Positions 1 through 10,360 of a DNA stretch of 63,289 nucleotides are shown here, one piece after another. The DNA comes from Macrocybe gigantea (taxonomy: Eukaryota; Basidiomycota; Agaricomycetes; Agaricales; Callistosporiaceae). Both the position numbers and the translations under genes were made by a program. Within the stretch, counting starts at the first letter, position 1; each line of letters starts with the position of its first letter. The stretch is taken from positions 1-63,289 of the forward strand of contig SJRY01000131.1 of assembly GCA_011319805.1 (NCBI GenBank), written 5' to 3'. Below the pieces are notes generated by a model. That model ran no database searches, was not told where the DNA came from, and saw nothing but the letters and a program-made list of their open reading frames with translations.

Positions 1-1129
1 GGTCGATTAGCGCGCCGTTTAGCACCTGCCTTTGTACGATGACGTCACAATCATCCTTCGTTTTTCCTCCGTGCATTCATGGACAGCTGACGCGTTTTAG
101 TCGCCGAGTCCTCAAGGGCATAGGCCACATGCCTTATAGCATCACATTTTGAGTTCAGTCGTTCCAGATGGCCTCTTGTCTGCCGATGACTTTTGGCAAG
201 AAACATGATCAGGTTCGTGCCTGAACAGCTCTAAAAATATCACTTACACACAGTGGGAATCTATTCTTGTGTCGTCTCTGTGGGTGAGTCCATGACCACG
301 AGATTCGCGGCTTTGTACAGCCGGCTGCGCAGGATGGAACGTCCTCAAAGATTCAACAGATGCTCCGACAACAGTTCGAAAATCTCACGTCTTGAAGACA
401 ATGCGGAAAATCAGCCTCATCATTGCCAGCGGAAACCTTATAGAAGTGGACCGCCCTTCCCGCTTTCCTGAGACTTTGCAAACTTTTTCGAGTAATGCGT
501 TCGGGACTGTGGACGTTCCTCCGACGAATGACCGAGAAATTTGGGATAGGCGGACCTCACCCTACTGGTTCTTCTATCTATAAGGTCGGCCTAGAGCATT
601 ACACTCACCATTTATAGGTCTCGTTCACCCATAACTCCAGGTCATGCGTTGGTAGAAAATACAACGTGAGCTATAACATGACCTCTCGAACAAAAGGTCC
701 GGCCTTGGTTGTGGAGAACGAAGAAGAGCGGTTGGCAGCCTTCATACCGCCAGGACTGAGCCCATCCAGCCAATACTGCTACATCGTCGCAATCCTCTTC
801 TTACTAGAGACCATCAACCTTCTGCAAATCATAATTCTCTACGGTCTGTAACCTGTCTAATTTCTTGGATTACAAACAAGCTAAACAAAAATAGCAGAGC
901 AGGTCGCTGATGCGCCAGCTGCGGGACCTTAAATTCTTCGACATGTGCTACCATGACTGAACGCTTGAATTTCCGTGCCTAATGTGACCACCTTCAGCTT
1001 CCGCTAGCAATGTACACTCGGACACTTCTCGGTGTTTAGCTGTTCAATCCCAGCGCGACCTAGCACGGAGACGTAGGGATGCAAATTTAGACTTTCAATT
1101 TTCATTCAGTAATCATCGTTGACGACCAG
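1..1129. other. intergenic, no gene recognised
   Basis: Only short open frames occur here (up to about 70 codons), with no family resemblance, tRNA or clear repeat. The right part is the upstream region of the GH7 gene. Confidence 0.5.
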
Positions 1130-1150
1130 GTGTTTCTCCGAACGACCTCG

Positions 1151-1157
1151 TATAAAA
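1151..1157 (+). promoter_or_regulatory. TATA box of the GH7 gene
   Basis: TATAAAA lies 54 nt upstream of the chosen GH7 ATG, a usual distance for a strongly expressed fungal gene. Confidence 0.6.
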
Positions 1158-1210
1158 GGTTGTTTGAGTATCCGGCCAGTCCAGCAACAGTTCCGACACT
1201 GGTTTCAGCC

Positions 1211-2642
1211 ATGATCGCAGCCTCACTTCTTTCGCTTTCCCTGCTCTCTGTCGTACATGGCCAGCAGGTCGGTACACAACAAGCAGAGGTTCATCCCCAG
1301 CTCCCTATCCAGACGTGCACTTCCAGCGGAGCCTGCACGACTCAGTCTGGCTCCGTTGTGCTCGACTCCAACTGGCGTTGGACGCACACCACGACTGGCA
1401 CGACCAATTGCTATACGGGCAACCTATGGGATACCTCCCTCTGCCCAGACCCTGTTACGTGCGCATCTAACTGCGCCATCGACGGAGCCGACTATCCCGG
1501 CACGTACGGTATCACCACCAGCGGCAATGCTCTTACCTTGAAATTCGTCACCCATGGTCCATTCTCCACGAACATCGGCTCTCGCGTGTACTTGTTGCAA
1601 AGCGACACCGCGTATCGCCTTTTCAAGCTCAAGAATATGGAATTCACCTTTGACGTCGACGTGTCTCAGCTCCCCTGTGGCCTTAACGGGGCTCTCTATT
1701 TCTCAGAAATGGACGCTGACGGCGGCTTGTCGAAATTCCCGGGAAACAAGGCTGGTGCTCGATACGGAACGGGTTACTGTGATTCGCAATGCCCACATGA
1801 TATCAAATTCATTAACGGCGAGGCGAGTGCTCAAATTCTTTGACAGGATACTTATCCTTAAGCATATTATTCTTCCTGCACAGGCCAACGTTCTCAACTG
1901 GCAGCCATCATCCAACGATCCCAATGCAGGAACTGGCATGTACGGCACTTGCTGCAACGAGATGGACGTTTGGGAGGCTAACTCTGTGTCTGCCGCGTAC
2001 ACTCCCCATGTATGCACGGTCTCCGGACAGACCCGTTGCTCCGGCAACGACTGCGGCGATGGGGACAACCGATATGGCGGCGTCTGCGACAAGGACGGCT
2101 GCGACTTCAACTCGTTCCGAATGGGTGTGAACAACTTCTACGGCAGCGGCTTCACGGTCAACACCGGCCAGAAGTTTACGGTTGTCACCCAATTCCTGAC
2201 TGCCGACAATACCACTACTGGACGCCTCAGCGAGATTCGCCGCGTCTACGTCCAAAACGGCCGTATCATCGCTAACTCCAAGACAACCATCTCCGGCTTG
2301 TCCGCCTTTGACTCTGTCACGGATACTTTCTGCAACGCGCAGAAAACCGCTTTTGGCGACACCAACTCCTTCGAAGCGAGGGGCGGTCTCAACACTATGG
2401 GTCAAGCTTTCGATAGCGGCATGGTTCTCGTCATGAGCTTGTGGGACGACCACGCGGCCAACATGTTATGGCTTGACAGCGACTATCCTCTCAACAAATC
2501 TGCGACCACGCCCGGTGTTCCTCGCGGAACATGCGCGACTTCTTCGGGTGTTCCGACACAAGTCGAGTCCCAAAGCCCGAATGCCCAGGTAGTCTTTTCC
2601 AACATCAAGTTTGGGCCCATCGGCTCCACATTCGGCCATTGA
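1211..2642 (+). CDS. cbh1: GH7 cellobiohydrolase, secreted, no CBM1
   Basis: This is a glycoside hydrolase family 7 exo-cellulase, which releases cellobiose from the reducing ends of cellulose outside the cell. The ATG at 1211 begins a signal peptide ([17 protein letters not shown], then QQ). An in-frame upstream ATG lies before the TATA box and was rejected. The catalytic signature EMDVWE gives nucleophile E230, assisting D232 and acid/base E235, spaced as in the family. Cysteines are abundant, as expected. The exons are 1211-1822 and 1884-2642, giving 456 residues, which is the size of the catalytic core alone; there is no linker or cellulose-binding module at the C-terminus (ends STFGH). 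The single 61-nt intron keeps frame (FINGE|ANVLNW) only with a GC donor at 1823. Identification is near certain. An endoglucanase of the same family is less likely given the length. Confidence 0.95.
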
Positions 2643-3285
2643 TCATGGATGACGGCATGGAGTTCGTGAATAATTCTCAGTTTGGCTCTAAATGTGTTCA
2701 TAGGGTACCTGAGGTTTGTCAGGCTGGGCTTGTGAGAATGGGTAGGGGTTCTAGGCTGTAAAGATAGCGTAAACTATCGTCGCTGGTCATGATGTTATGT
2801 AAACTGAATGAAAATCGGGCATTCGACATTACTTACGAAAGCGTCAAGAGAGTTCTAGCTGTTGGTACATTCTGTGACGGTACGATTTGTGCTTGCAAAA
2901 GCATGGGAGGAGGGTCGCACGACAGGAGGAATGAAATTGATGTACAGCGAAAGTACATATATTCGACGACACTAAAGCAAGGAAAACTGAAGAATAGGAT
3001 CAGACGACATATCTCCAGATGGCATTTAATAAATTTAACTAACCTATGTAATAACATGAATGCTTTCTTGACGACGGGACGCGCGAGACACCTAGAGCTG
3101 ACATAATGGCAGAATGAGCTTCACACAAAGTGATGGGTCAAAGAAAAGAACTGACAAATGGAGACTTTTGACAATTCCGCAATCTCCATCCTCTACACTA
3201 ACCTCCAGCATCCTCTTAAATTTTCAGCCATTTGATGTCAGCCTTCACGAAGCCAAGAAGAGCATGGGTAGTGATCGTTTTGAGA
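2643..3285. other. intergenic between convergent GH7 and mago genes
   Basis: Both flanking genes end into this stretch, so it holds their 3' regions. No further gene is seen. Confidence 0.5.
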
Positions 3286-4083
3286 TTATATAGGCTTGAT
3301 TTTGAAGTGAAGCGATATGAGGGAGAAGATGAGGCACTATGGCACAAGTCACTATGAACAATTGGGCATAGGTCAAGCAGGCGCCGAACGTTACCTTAAG
3401 ATCCTGAACGAGGTAATAGAAAACACGGAGGCCTTCCGGATCTTCACTATCTTGGATGTCGACAAGTGAACCGATTTTGGCGGTCTTAAGGACGTCCAAT
3501 ATCAGCCGCTATGCGTCAATGACAGGGATATCATACGCACTTCAAATGCAATATGGTCATTTCCGACGCGAATTTCGAGCTCCTGCTTTCCGACGATGTT
3601 CTTTTTAGGCCAATTTGTGTCATCTTCCCTGTAACCTCAAAGTCGGCAAGAACCTTCAGAGATTGTTTTGATGTGCTTACTTGGTGATTTCGCTCGATTC
3701 CACTATCCTCTTAAGCTCTTTAACCACGAGAGGTCCCACCCACACTGAGCATCGTCTCGGTCAGCAATCATCCGAAGATGCCAGAATCAGAGAAAAACTC
3801 ACTCTCTTTCCTAATCAGACTATCATTACGATAATTCGAGTTATTTGCATATCTCAACCGGCCATGTGAGTACTCGAATTCCAGGAATTCGTGTCCATGT
3901 TTGCCGGAGTGTCCGGTGCTGGAGACATCGCGTTAAAATCTCGATGTTTTACCTCGCAAAAGTTGAGCTTCTTACTAATATCTAGAGCAATGCGATGGGA
4001 AGGCTAGAGTCAACAGCAAAAACATATAAATAGGTGGATAAAAGTTACCTCAGATAGAATGGATCGCTGTCTGTCGAGGACAT
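3286..4083 (-). CDS. mago: mago nashi homolog (exon junction complex core)
   Basis: Mago binds Y14 and locks eIF4A3 on spliced mRNA in the nucleus, for mRNA localisation and surveillance. The spliced product is 149 residues (human MAGOH has 146) and is collinear with the family: FYLRYYTGH, then [37 protein letters not shown]-like [23 protein letters not shown] and the C-terminus LHFKIKPI. The seven exons are 4083-4049, 3981-3976, 3918-3803, 3744-3681, 3628-3541, 3484-3395 and 3336-3286, 450 nt in total, all with GT-AG junctions and matching phase. Exon 2 is only 6 nt and supplies most of the invariant YY pair. The gene is divergent from SUS1 with 249 nt between start codons. No Y14 gene is in the window. 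Confidence 0.95.
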
Positions 4084-4332
4084 GTTGGTGGTCGAGAAAC
4101 TTGTGCTGATGAACAAAGCGTTGATGGAGTAAGCGACCCACATTCACACGATCAGGTGACTTGCTATTATGCGCTTCGAAGGACCGCGTTCTGCGCCCAA
4201 GCGCGTGTCTCGTCTTATTGGAACACTGGGAGGCATCCTGGGGCCATCGATTGCCTCCGGTGTATCTCTGTGCCGCAGAGTGCAAGCAGATTTCACATAT
4301 CGATGACTGTCAATTATAAGCGTCATTCGGGA
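4084..4332. promoter_or_regulatory. shared divergent promoter region of mago and SUS1
   Basis: The two start codons face away from each other across 249 nt, so both promoters must lie here or overlap the 5' ends. I see no clear TATA box. A longer SUS1 frame with earlier in-frame ATGs (for example at 4303) exists, so the SUS1 leader may occupy part of this interval. Confidence 0.55.
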
Positions 4333-4781
4333 ATGCCGTCGACAGCATCGGACGTTAACGTACTGGCTGCCGAGGTGCAGCGTCGCTTCGTTGAGAGCGG
4401 TGAATGGGACAGGTAAGTACGTCTCATATTACTTTTTGAACGTTATGACTGACTGCATTCTAGAATTCAGACCATCCTCTCGTCCAAGCTTAACGAGAGC
4501 GGCTGGGTAGACGACATCAAGCACCAAACGAAAGGTATGCTCTCGAGTCGTCTTCAGAGCTTCAGATATCATTTGAACTGGCCAGAGCATGCGCGGAACG
4601 CGGATCCATTGTCTTTCCAAGGTCTTCTCGACACATTTCTACCCAAAGCTTGCAGTATGTAACGGGTCCTCTTCACTGCCCTAGATGACACCTTTATTGT
4701 CAATTAGCCTCCGTACCGCCAGCCATAAAACGGGAAGTCATGGCCCTCATCCGGCAATACGTGGAGAAGCAATTCGCGTAG
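4333..4781 (+). CDS. SUS1: SUS1/ENY2, SAGA and TREX-2 subunit
   Basis: Sus1/ENY2 is a small helical protein shared by the SAGA deubiquitinase module and the TREX-2 complex at nuclear pores, linking transcription to mRNA export. Four exons (4333-4412, 4464-4534, 4586-4654, 4708-4781) total 294 nt, which gives 97 residues, the family size. Motifs in order are RFVESGEWDRI, LSSKLNESGWVDDIK, LLDTFLPKA and SVPPAIKREVMALIRQY, matching ENY2 (ESGERERLKELLRAKL, GWKDQL, VPxxVKKELL). All junctions are GT-AG and phases agree. The ATG at 4333 gives the usual short N-terminus; ATGs upstream in the same frame would add residues not found in the family. The gene converges on the Rua1-type gene, 176 nt between stop codons. 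Confidence 0.93.
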
Positions 4782-4957
4782 CGTATATACTGAGGTTCGT
4801 TGTCGACATACCCTCCCCATTCAAATCAACACATTCGCTTGTTCAAGCACCAGCCGAATCATTCTTCTCAATCTATCACGTCATCGCGAGCAACAATGTG
4901 TTCCATCATTCAATATACAGAGTCCATGTATTATTGCTACAACAACAAGAAGTTGAG

Positions 4958-7423
4958 TTAATCGTCTTTCTGCGATGAATTAGTGATCCATTCGTAAACG
5001 TGATCCTTCTCAATCATGTCTTCTTCGTTGGCGAAAGAGGAGTTGTGATGACACGAAGCAGCGTGCTTCCACCTACCAAGAGTGTCAGACACAAAACGAC
5101 ATCAGTCATGGAAAACGCACCAAAAGATCTCTGGAACCTAGGACGACAAATGAACATGATGCAAAAAATATACAATCGACTCGACCTACTTTGCTCTCCA
5201 TATCTTTGATGCCCTCAACAGGCACCCATTTTGAGCATTTGTGACATTTTCCTTCCTGAATCACCGGCTTCTCCTTCTTACCAGGATTGACCCGGGTTGT
5301 CTTGCGGAAAGCGACGGGTGGAAAAAACGGGCGTCCGGTGGACGCGGATATACCTAGATGAAGAACTCGTCACAACGACATGCATGAAAAAGAATAGGAT
5401 GTATTACCATGAGCATATTGCAAATGATAGCTGGGCGAACATAAAGAGTTCAGTAAAGAGTTCAAAAGGGGAGGAGACCGACTCTGCGTATGGAATTATT
5501 TGTCAGGAAGCCGTCTGGTTTCAGGTGACCACCGGAGGCATACCACTTGAAAGCGCTAAACTTCATGGCGAGCCAAATCCTTCTTCCTTCTCCGCCACGC
5601 TCAGGACTCTCAACACAAATCGGACAAAGCCCGACTTTCTCCGTTCCTCTGCCTCTCACGAATCTAGGCGTGTATAGATCCAGCAGACCTCGCGGGTGGT
5701 TGAATATTCCTCCTGGGTGGGGCATGTTGAACAGCGAGCAGGGAGATCTGGTACGGCCATCAGCATTCTTGATCAGGAGAAGAAATACGAAATATTGAAG
5801 ACGAAAGAACTGCGCAAAAGTATGAAATGCACCCGGTAGCCTCATCCATGATGTATGAACTCGCGGGAAATCGCCTATAGAAGAGGGGGAAATCGGTTGA
5901 AATTTCCAGACCATCGAAACTGCGGCTAGTGAAATTCGATTTAATGCTGATCTCCTCAGTCATAGAAGTCGGAGGCGTCTGATCGCCACGGTCATTTACG
6001 GGAGACGAGGACGATTCTGGTTCTGTATGTTTACGACCTCTGGGACGAAGCCGTACATGAACAGGGATCCGAATTTTGAGCTTCTGCCCTTCTACTTGAT
6101 CACGTCGATGGGATTTTTGCAATCTACGCTTATCGGCCTCCTCTGCGGCGGAGAGCTTGAATCTCCATAAGCTTCGTCATCATCGTCCGCGTACCTACGC
6201 GCTCTTTTCCGAGGCTTGTGAGGACTATCCAAATCAATGGGAGAACCCCTCGCTTTATCGCTGCGTTCATCTTCTGTAAGTGGAGTCAGCGGCGAAGAGC
6301 GTATCGCCCCGGATGTCAACGCCGGCGATGACAGATTCAAGCGAATGGGGGCCGTCTCAACGTTCTCTCTTTTGTTAAAAGGTTTCGCAACGGCGACAAG
6401 ATTATCCCCAAAATCCTCTTGTGGACTCAATCCCGATCCGTAAGACCAAAGATCTCGAAGTGGCCCCGCTCGATGAGGTCTGAAGCGCGTTGGCTTTGCC
6501 CGTTTGGGACTTTGGTCTGTATAGTTTTCTCCCATTTCGCTGCGCCTGGCATTCGAAGCTTTATGTCCTGTTTTCAGTGGAGACAAAAGGACCCCGAGCC
6601 TTCTTGCCGGGTTTGAATCCGCCCCTGCCCTGCCGCATTGGGAGAAAATTTCCTCATTTCGCGAAGATGATTGAAGACGTTCCAAGAAAGACAGGCCTTT
6701 GTTCGATTTGGCAATCAAGTCGACCGGGTCTTGCCCGTCCTTCTCTTGATCAACTGCATCCTCTTTTGTACCAGAATTATCGGACGCTCTGACGACAGGT
6801 GAGATATACGATCCAGGGGATCCACGCTTGTACGATGCCGAGCTTGCCAGGTCCAAAATATCACATGTTAGAGTCAGGGATATATCCGATAGCCACGACT
6901 CCAGAGATTCGTCGGACCTCAAGTCGTCAGACAAATCTAAATCGGGGTGTATGATATCATCCGTGAAAGTTTGAGATGTCTGTGGTGAGGGACCAAGGGA
7001 GATGCCCGGGGAGAGTTGGGTTCCATCCGCAGTTGCACTCGTCAGTGTCCAGTGAGTAAAAACATGATCCTTCATGCCGTTGGTCCGAGTTTCATTGCTT
7101 GAATCCTGACCTGCCCCCTGCGATAGAGCTTGTGCAACGTATGCTTCATCCACGAGGTCTTGAACCGATGGTATCGTAACGTTGTTACCTGAGTGGGATT
7201 GTCCGCTCGCTAATGTCATCGGGTTTGCGCCAGTACCAGACCATCCAGAGCAGAAGTCAATTGTTCCAGCTATCAGAGACGAAGGGGGAGACGTAGAAGG
7301 GGCATTCATCCAATCCGTAAGAGACGAATATAACAGAGATCCTTCTAATCCTCCAAACGTTTGATCGATTGGATATCGACCGTGGCTATTGGCCTGATCG
7401 AATATGTGGTAGAGCGTCTCCAT
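4958..7423 (-). CDS. Rua1-domain transcription regulator
   Basis: The C-terminal half is the Rua1-type cysteine/histidine domain of fungal regulators; Ustilago Rua1 activates a glycolipid gene cluster. Visible landmarks are FPLFYRRFPASSY, HPGGIFNHPRG, LDLYTPRFV, VGLCPICVE, WLAMKFSAFN, YHLQYAHGISASTGRPF, GKCHKCSKWV and WWKHAASCH, with Cys and His placed as zinc ligands. The first about 400 residues are Ser/Pro-rich and disordered, with a basic KPRKRA stretch that may be a nuclear signal. My seven-exon model (7423-6199, 6142-5833, 5747-5547, 5430-5408, 5353-5190, 5137-5121, 5072-4958) totals 2055 nt and 684 residues. Exons 4 and 6 are only 23 and 17 nt. The exon 3 donor could alternatively lie two bases later in the transcript. 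Target genes cannot be deduced. Confidence 0.88.
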
Positions 7424-8058
7424 ATCCCTAGCCAGAGATACTTCGAGTACTCTTGTTTTAAGCAGAGAACTGATTTCGATCTGATAACGATACTTTCCGA
7501 GCAGTTCGGAGACGGAAAAAGGTCAGCCGTTAGTAGAAATTAGACGCAGTCCTAGGTCCAAGAATGAAATGGAGAAAGAACCGAGACTTCTTCAGCACCG
7601 AAGGCAATGCGATATTGGGAGGTGCACGGACAATGAAATGGAGGGCGGATACCCTTCAATGGGTTATTTATCGCTGTTTGTGCTGAGTGGCACGGGTACT
7701 GCGCTCATTTCTTCACTAGCAGGCTGTAGTGCGATTTGCGAATCCCAATAACTGAGAACCTTACAACAAGTCATGCAAGTAGATGTGAGATAGATGGTCA
7801 CCGTTGTGCCATTCGCATTAGGAATACTTAGAGGAATTGTGAAACGGACACGCGTTTTGAGGACGCTTCAGAAACATAAGAACGTGCCAACATGAACAGT
7901 GATGTCAAGAGTTCGGCATTAGAAAGATCGCAGAGCTCCCTGTTAAAAAATAGTTAGGGATAGAACCATGGTAGCAACACGATGTTACTTGCCACTAAGC
8001 TTGTTCGGAGCGAAGCTGAAGATGAGTGGTAAAAAGGTATGATGCCCATGTCGGACCC
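7424..8058. other. intergenic, no gene recognised
   Basis: This is the upstream region of the Rua1-type gene and the 3' side of the HNH gene. Open frames are short and unremarkable. Confidence 0.5.
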
Positions 8059-8787
8059 TCATCCTCGTCGCACCCCGAATCGCTGTTTGGCTGCGTACTT
8101 GCGCCATTTCTGTATGTCCTCCCTCTCCAACAGAAGATCAACCGTGTAGAAGAAATGGGCCAATTCCTCGTTCGTTGCGACGTGATGTACTGCCGAATGA
8201 CAAGGCCTGCAGATCACAATCAGATTATACTGATCGTTTGCCAATAAATGAGGATAAACGCACCTGCACAGCCAAGCAACGGAGCCGAGCATCTCTTCAG
8301 CATGCCATCCTTTCTTCAATACCTTCGCATGCACAGAGCGAGGTATCAAATGATGGTATGTGAGTGGGATCTCCCGTTCGCAGATCTCACACTCCCTTGT
8401 TCTTGTCGCTGACCAGTTACTCGGAGGCGCTGCGCATGCTTCCTCGACATAGTCCATCAAAGACTTGCGCAGAAAGTTAATGGCATCGTCGTCATCGCTC
8501 GCATATCCATATGACACTAGGGTATCGGTGAATGAAGCAGCGGTATTATCGAGTGAAATAGTATCGACATGGTCGGGCTTTGGGAGCACCTCGTTCCGAG
8601 TCTGATAGGAAGCATTTTGGATGGACTGCGGCAGGGCTGGCCAAGCTTCTAGGGCCAGGTAAGAAGAGAATTCGTGGAGTTCTGAAGGGTCTTGGAGTGT
8701 AGCACTTGAACTCGAGGCTGGACTAGAAAGGACTCGACGAGCAATGCAATCCTTGAAAATTGAGTACTGAGCGGTGTTAGGCTCCAT
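8059..8787 (-). CDS. HNH-nuclease-like domain protein
   Basis: This belongs to a widespread fungal family with an HNH fold. The motif region reads CEICEREIPLTYHHLIPRSV, a linker, SVAWLCRPCHSAVHH, then NEELAHFFYTVDLLL. These give two Cys pairs and the HH and HxxxH residues expected for metal binding. A 57-nt intron (8263-8207) splits the second motif (WLCR|PCHS), with phase preserved. The model is 8787-8264 plus 8206-8059, 223 residues, starting at the first ATG of the frame; the open frame extends further 5' without an ATG, so an upstream exon is possible. The biological role of these eukaryotic single-domain proteins is unknown, and nuclease activity is inferred from the motif only. No mobile-element or intron context is visible around it. 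Confidence 0.85.
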   Translation of the reverse strand: MEPNTAQYSIFKDCIARRVLSSPASSSSATLQDPSELHEFSSYLALEAWPALPQSIQNASYQTRNEVLPKPDHVDTISLDNTAASFTDTLVSYGYASDDDDAINFLRKSLMDYVEEACAAPPSNWSATRTRECEICEREIPLTYHHLIPRSVHAKVLKKGWHAEEMLGSVAWLCRCVYPHLLANDQYNLIVICRPCHSAVHHVATNEELAHFFYTVDLLLEREDIQKWRKYAAKQRFGVRRG

Positions 8788-9239
8788 GTAGTCCGGATGT
8801 GAGTGAAGCAGTAGAGGCGGTAAGTCGTTGGCGTGCCAGGTCACAAATGAAAGGCACTAAGATTAAGATTGTTTTACGTCGTTTGCGGCACCGAACGCTT
8901 GACTACATCCGTCCATTGAATGGCAAGGCAATAGGCATCATTGACAGAAAACGAGTTGTGGCGCGGTACCGAGCCAGTGTTGGACGCTGGTTGGGACGAT
9001 CGGCCATCAATCCCACGATTGCCAATGGTCAATCCACAAAATTGAAACATACCAATCAGTGGTCGACGGCCTAGAAACCAGAGGTAGTGCTCCTCAGGCC
9101 CCAATTTCATTGAGTGACCCTCACCCGCTTTCCCTAACCCGAAGGAGCTAATTTGCAAATTCTCTTCCATGTTGCATTGGATGCCAAGAACGGATGCTCT
9201 GAACCACCGGTCGTCTTCATACTTACGCCTTCATACATG
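8788..9239. other. intergenic, no gene recognised
   Basis: Only short open frames are present. The region lies upstream of the HNH gene. Confidence 0.4.
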
Positions 9240-10360
9240 CGATCTGCACCTATCAGCTTTGCATGTATCTGACCTCTGGTTTCAAAGATTCCAAATGATC
9301 GATGTTTGTGCCCCGCTCAAGCATTCTTCCTAAGGCTAATCGTGGCTTGGACATTTTTGCTCGACACTGCATTCTAGCACATTCGTCAAAATGGTTCGGG
9401 CATTCTCTGTCACGAACTATGACAATCGGAACTTCGTGCACAATGCTTCATGGCCTTAGTCATTTACGCCAATTCGTACATTTCTGTAAGTATATCTCGA
9501 GGTTCCTTTAGAACACGTCGCGTCCTGTACAGATTTATCTGTCATGGCGCACTCGAAAATTGTCCAGATCAATGGTGGCTTTTATATACCTGCTCAGTTG
9601 TGCCGCCCGTCAATCGGTCATCGGAATTGCCACTACTATAGCCGCTCTGGTTTTAGGAGAGTAAGGTGCCCTCCATTCTCTGTTTTATTCTCACTGTCTG
9701 ACGCCCAATCTCCAGCATCAATCCGTTTCACGAGATCATCCCTTTAGTCGTCTCCTGGAAGTTCTCTGCTGTCATAAGTGACGGTAGCATAACGTAGGTC
9801 CCACGGGTTCTCACCTGACTTGCTGAACTAATTGATGCAGATAGCGTTCTGCTTTGTGGTATTTGAACAAGCACCGATCTAGTTATTACAGTCCGTACGA
9901 CATTTTCTCCAAGACTCGTCTTTCTCTCAAGCCCTCGTCTTAGCAAGTGAAATGGTGATCACGAGAGTAATACGTTCCACCATAGACTCGGAAACTGCGG
10001 TCTTCGCCGATTTCTTTTGCGTACGTCCTTTTCATTTCCTTAGCGGCCTTATCCCTTCGCAAAGTATAACGAATTTGGGCCATTGGCCAGATTACGAACC
10101 TCATTGCATTTGTGAGTTTGACACACGCACCTTCAAAAGGCCGCCAGCCAATTGATCATCCGCATCTCAGTTGGCGTTTCAAGGCAAGCTTCTACTTGCT
10201 GTGATTTTTCTACTCTAGGTAAACTATCGAACTGAATTCCTCTAATGGTCAGCCAATGGGCCGATTTAACACGTAAGATCTATCTTCTTCTGCTCCAATG
10301 TACACATCCTGAAATAGGTGCAAATGAAGGAACACCTTTCTCATGGCAAGTACACTGCTC
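9240..10360 (+). pseudogene. decayed DUF6534-like membrane protein gene
   Basis: Fragments resembling the Agaricomycete DUF6534 multi-pass family appear in order on this strand but in different frames: LRLIVAWTFLLDTAF near 9330, a hydrophobic stretch near 9570-9660, VSWKFSAVISDGSIT near 9750, ALWYLNKHRSS near 9850, RSTIDSETAVFADF near 9970, and a KLxSN...LMVSQ tail near 10230. Stops interrupt the frames (for example after DTAF and inside the tail), and I could not close a model with plausible introns. It could be a true pseudogene, or a gene obscured by single-base errors like those seen elsewhere in this window. Family assignment is by remembered pattern and is tentative. Confidence 0.42.

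Noticed and set aside
1703..2453. Long open frames antisense to the GH7 gene
   Set aside because: Shadows of GC-rich third positions in a well-supported gene on the other strand.
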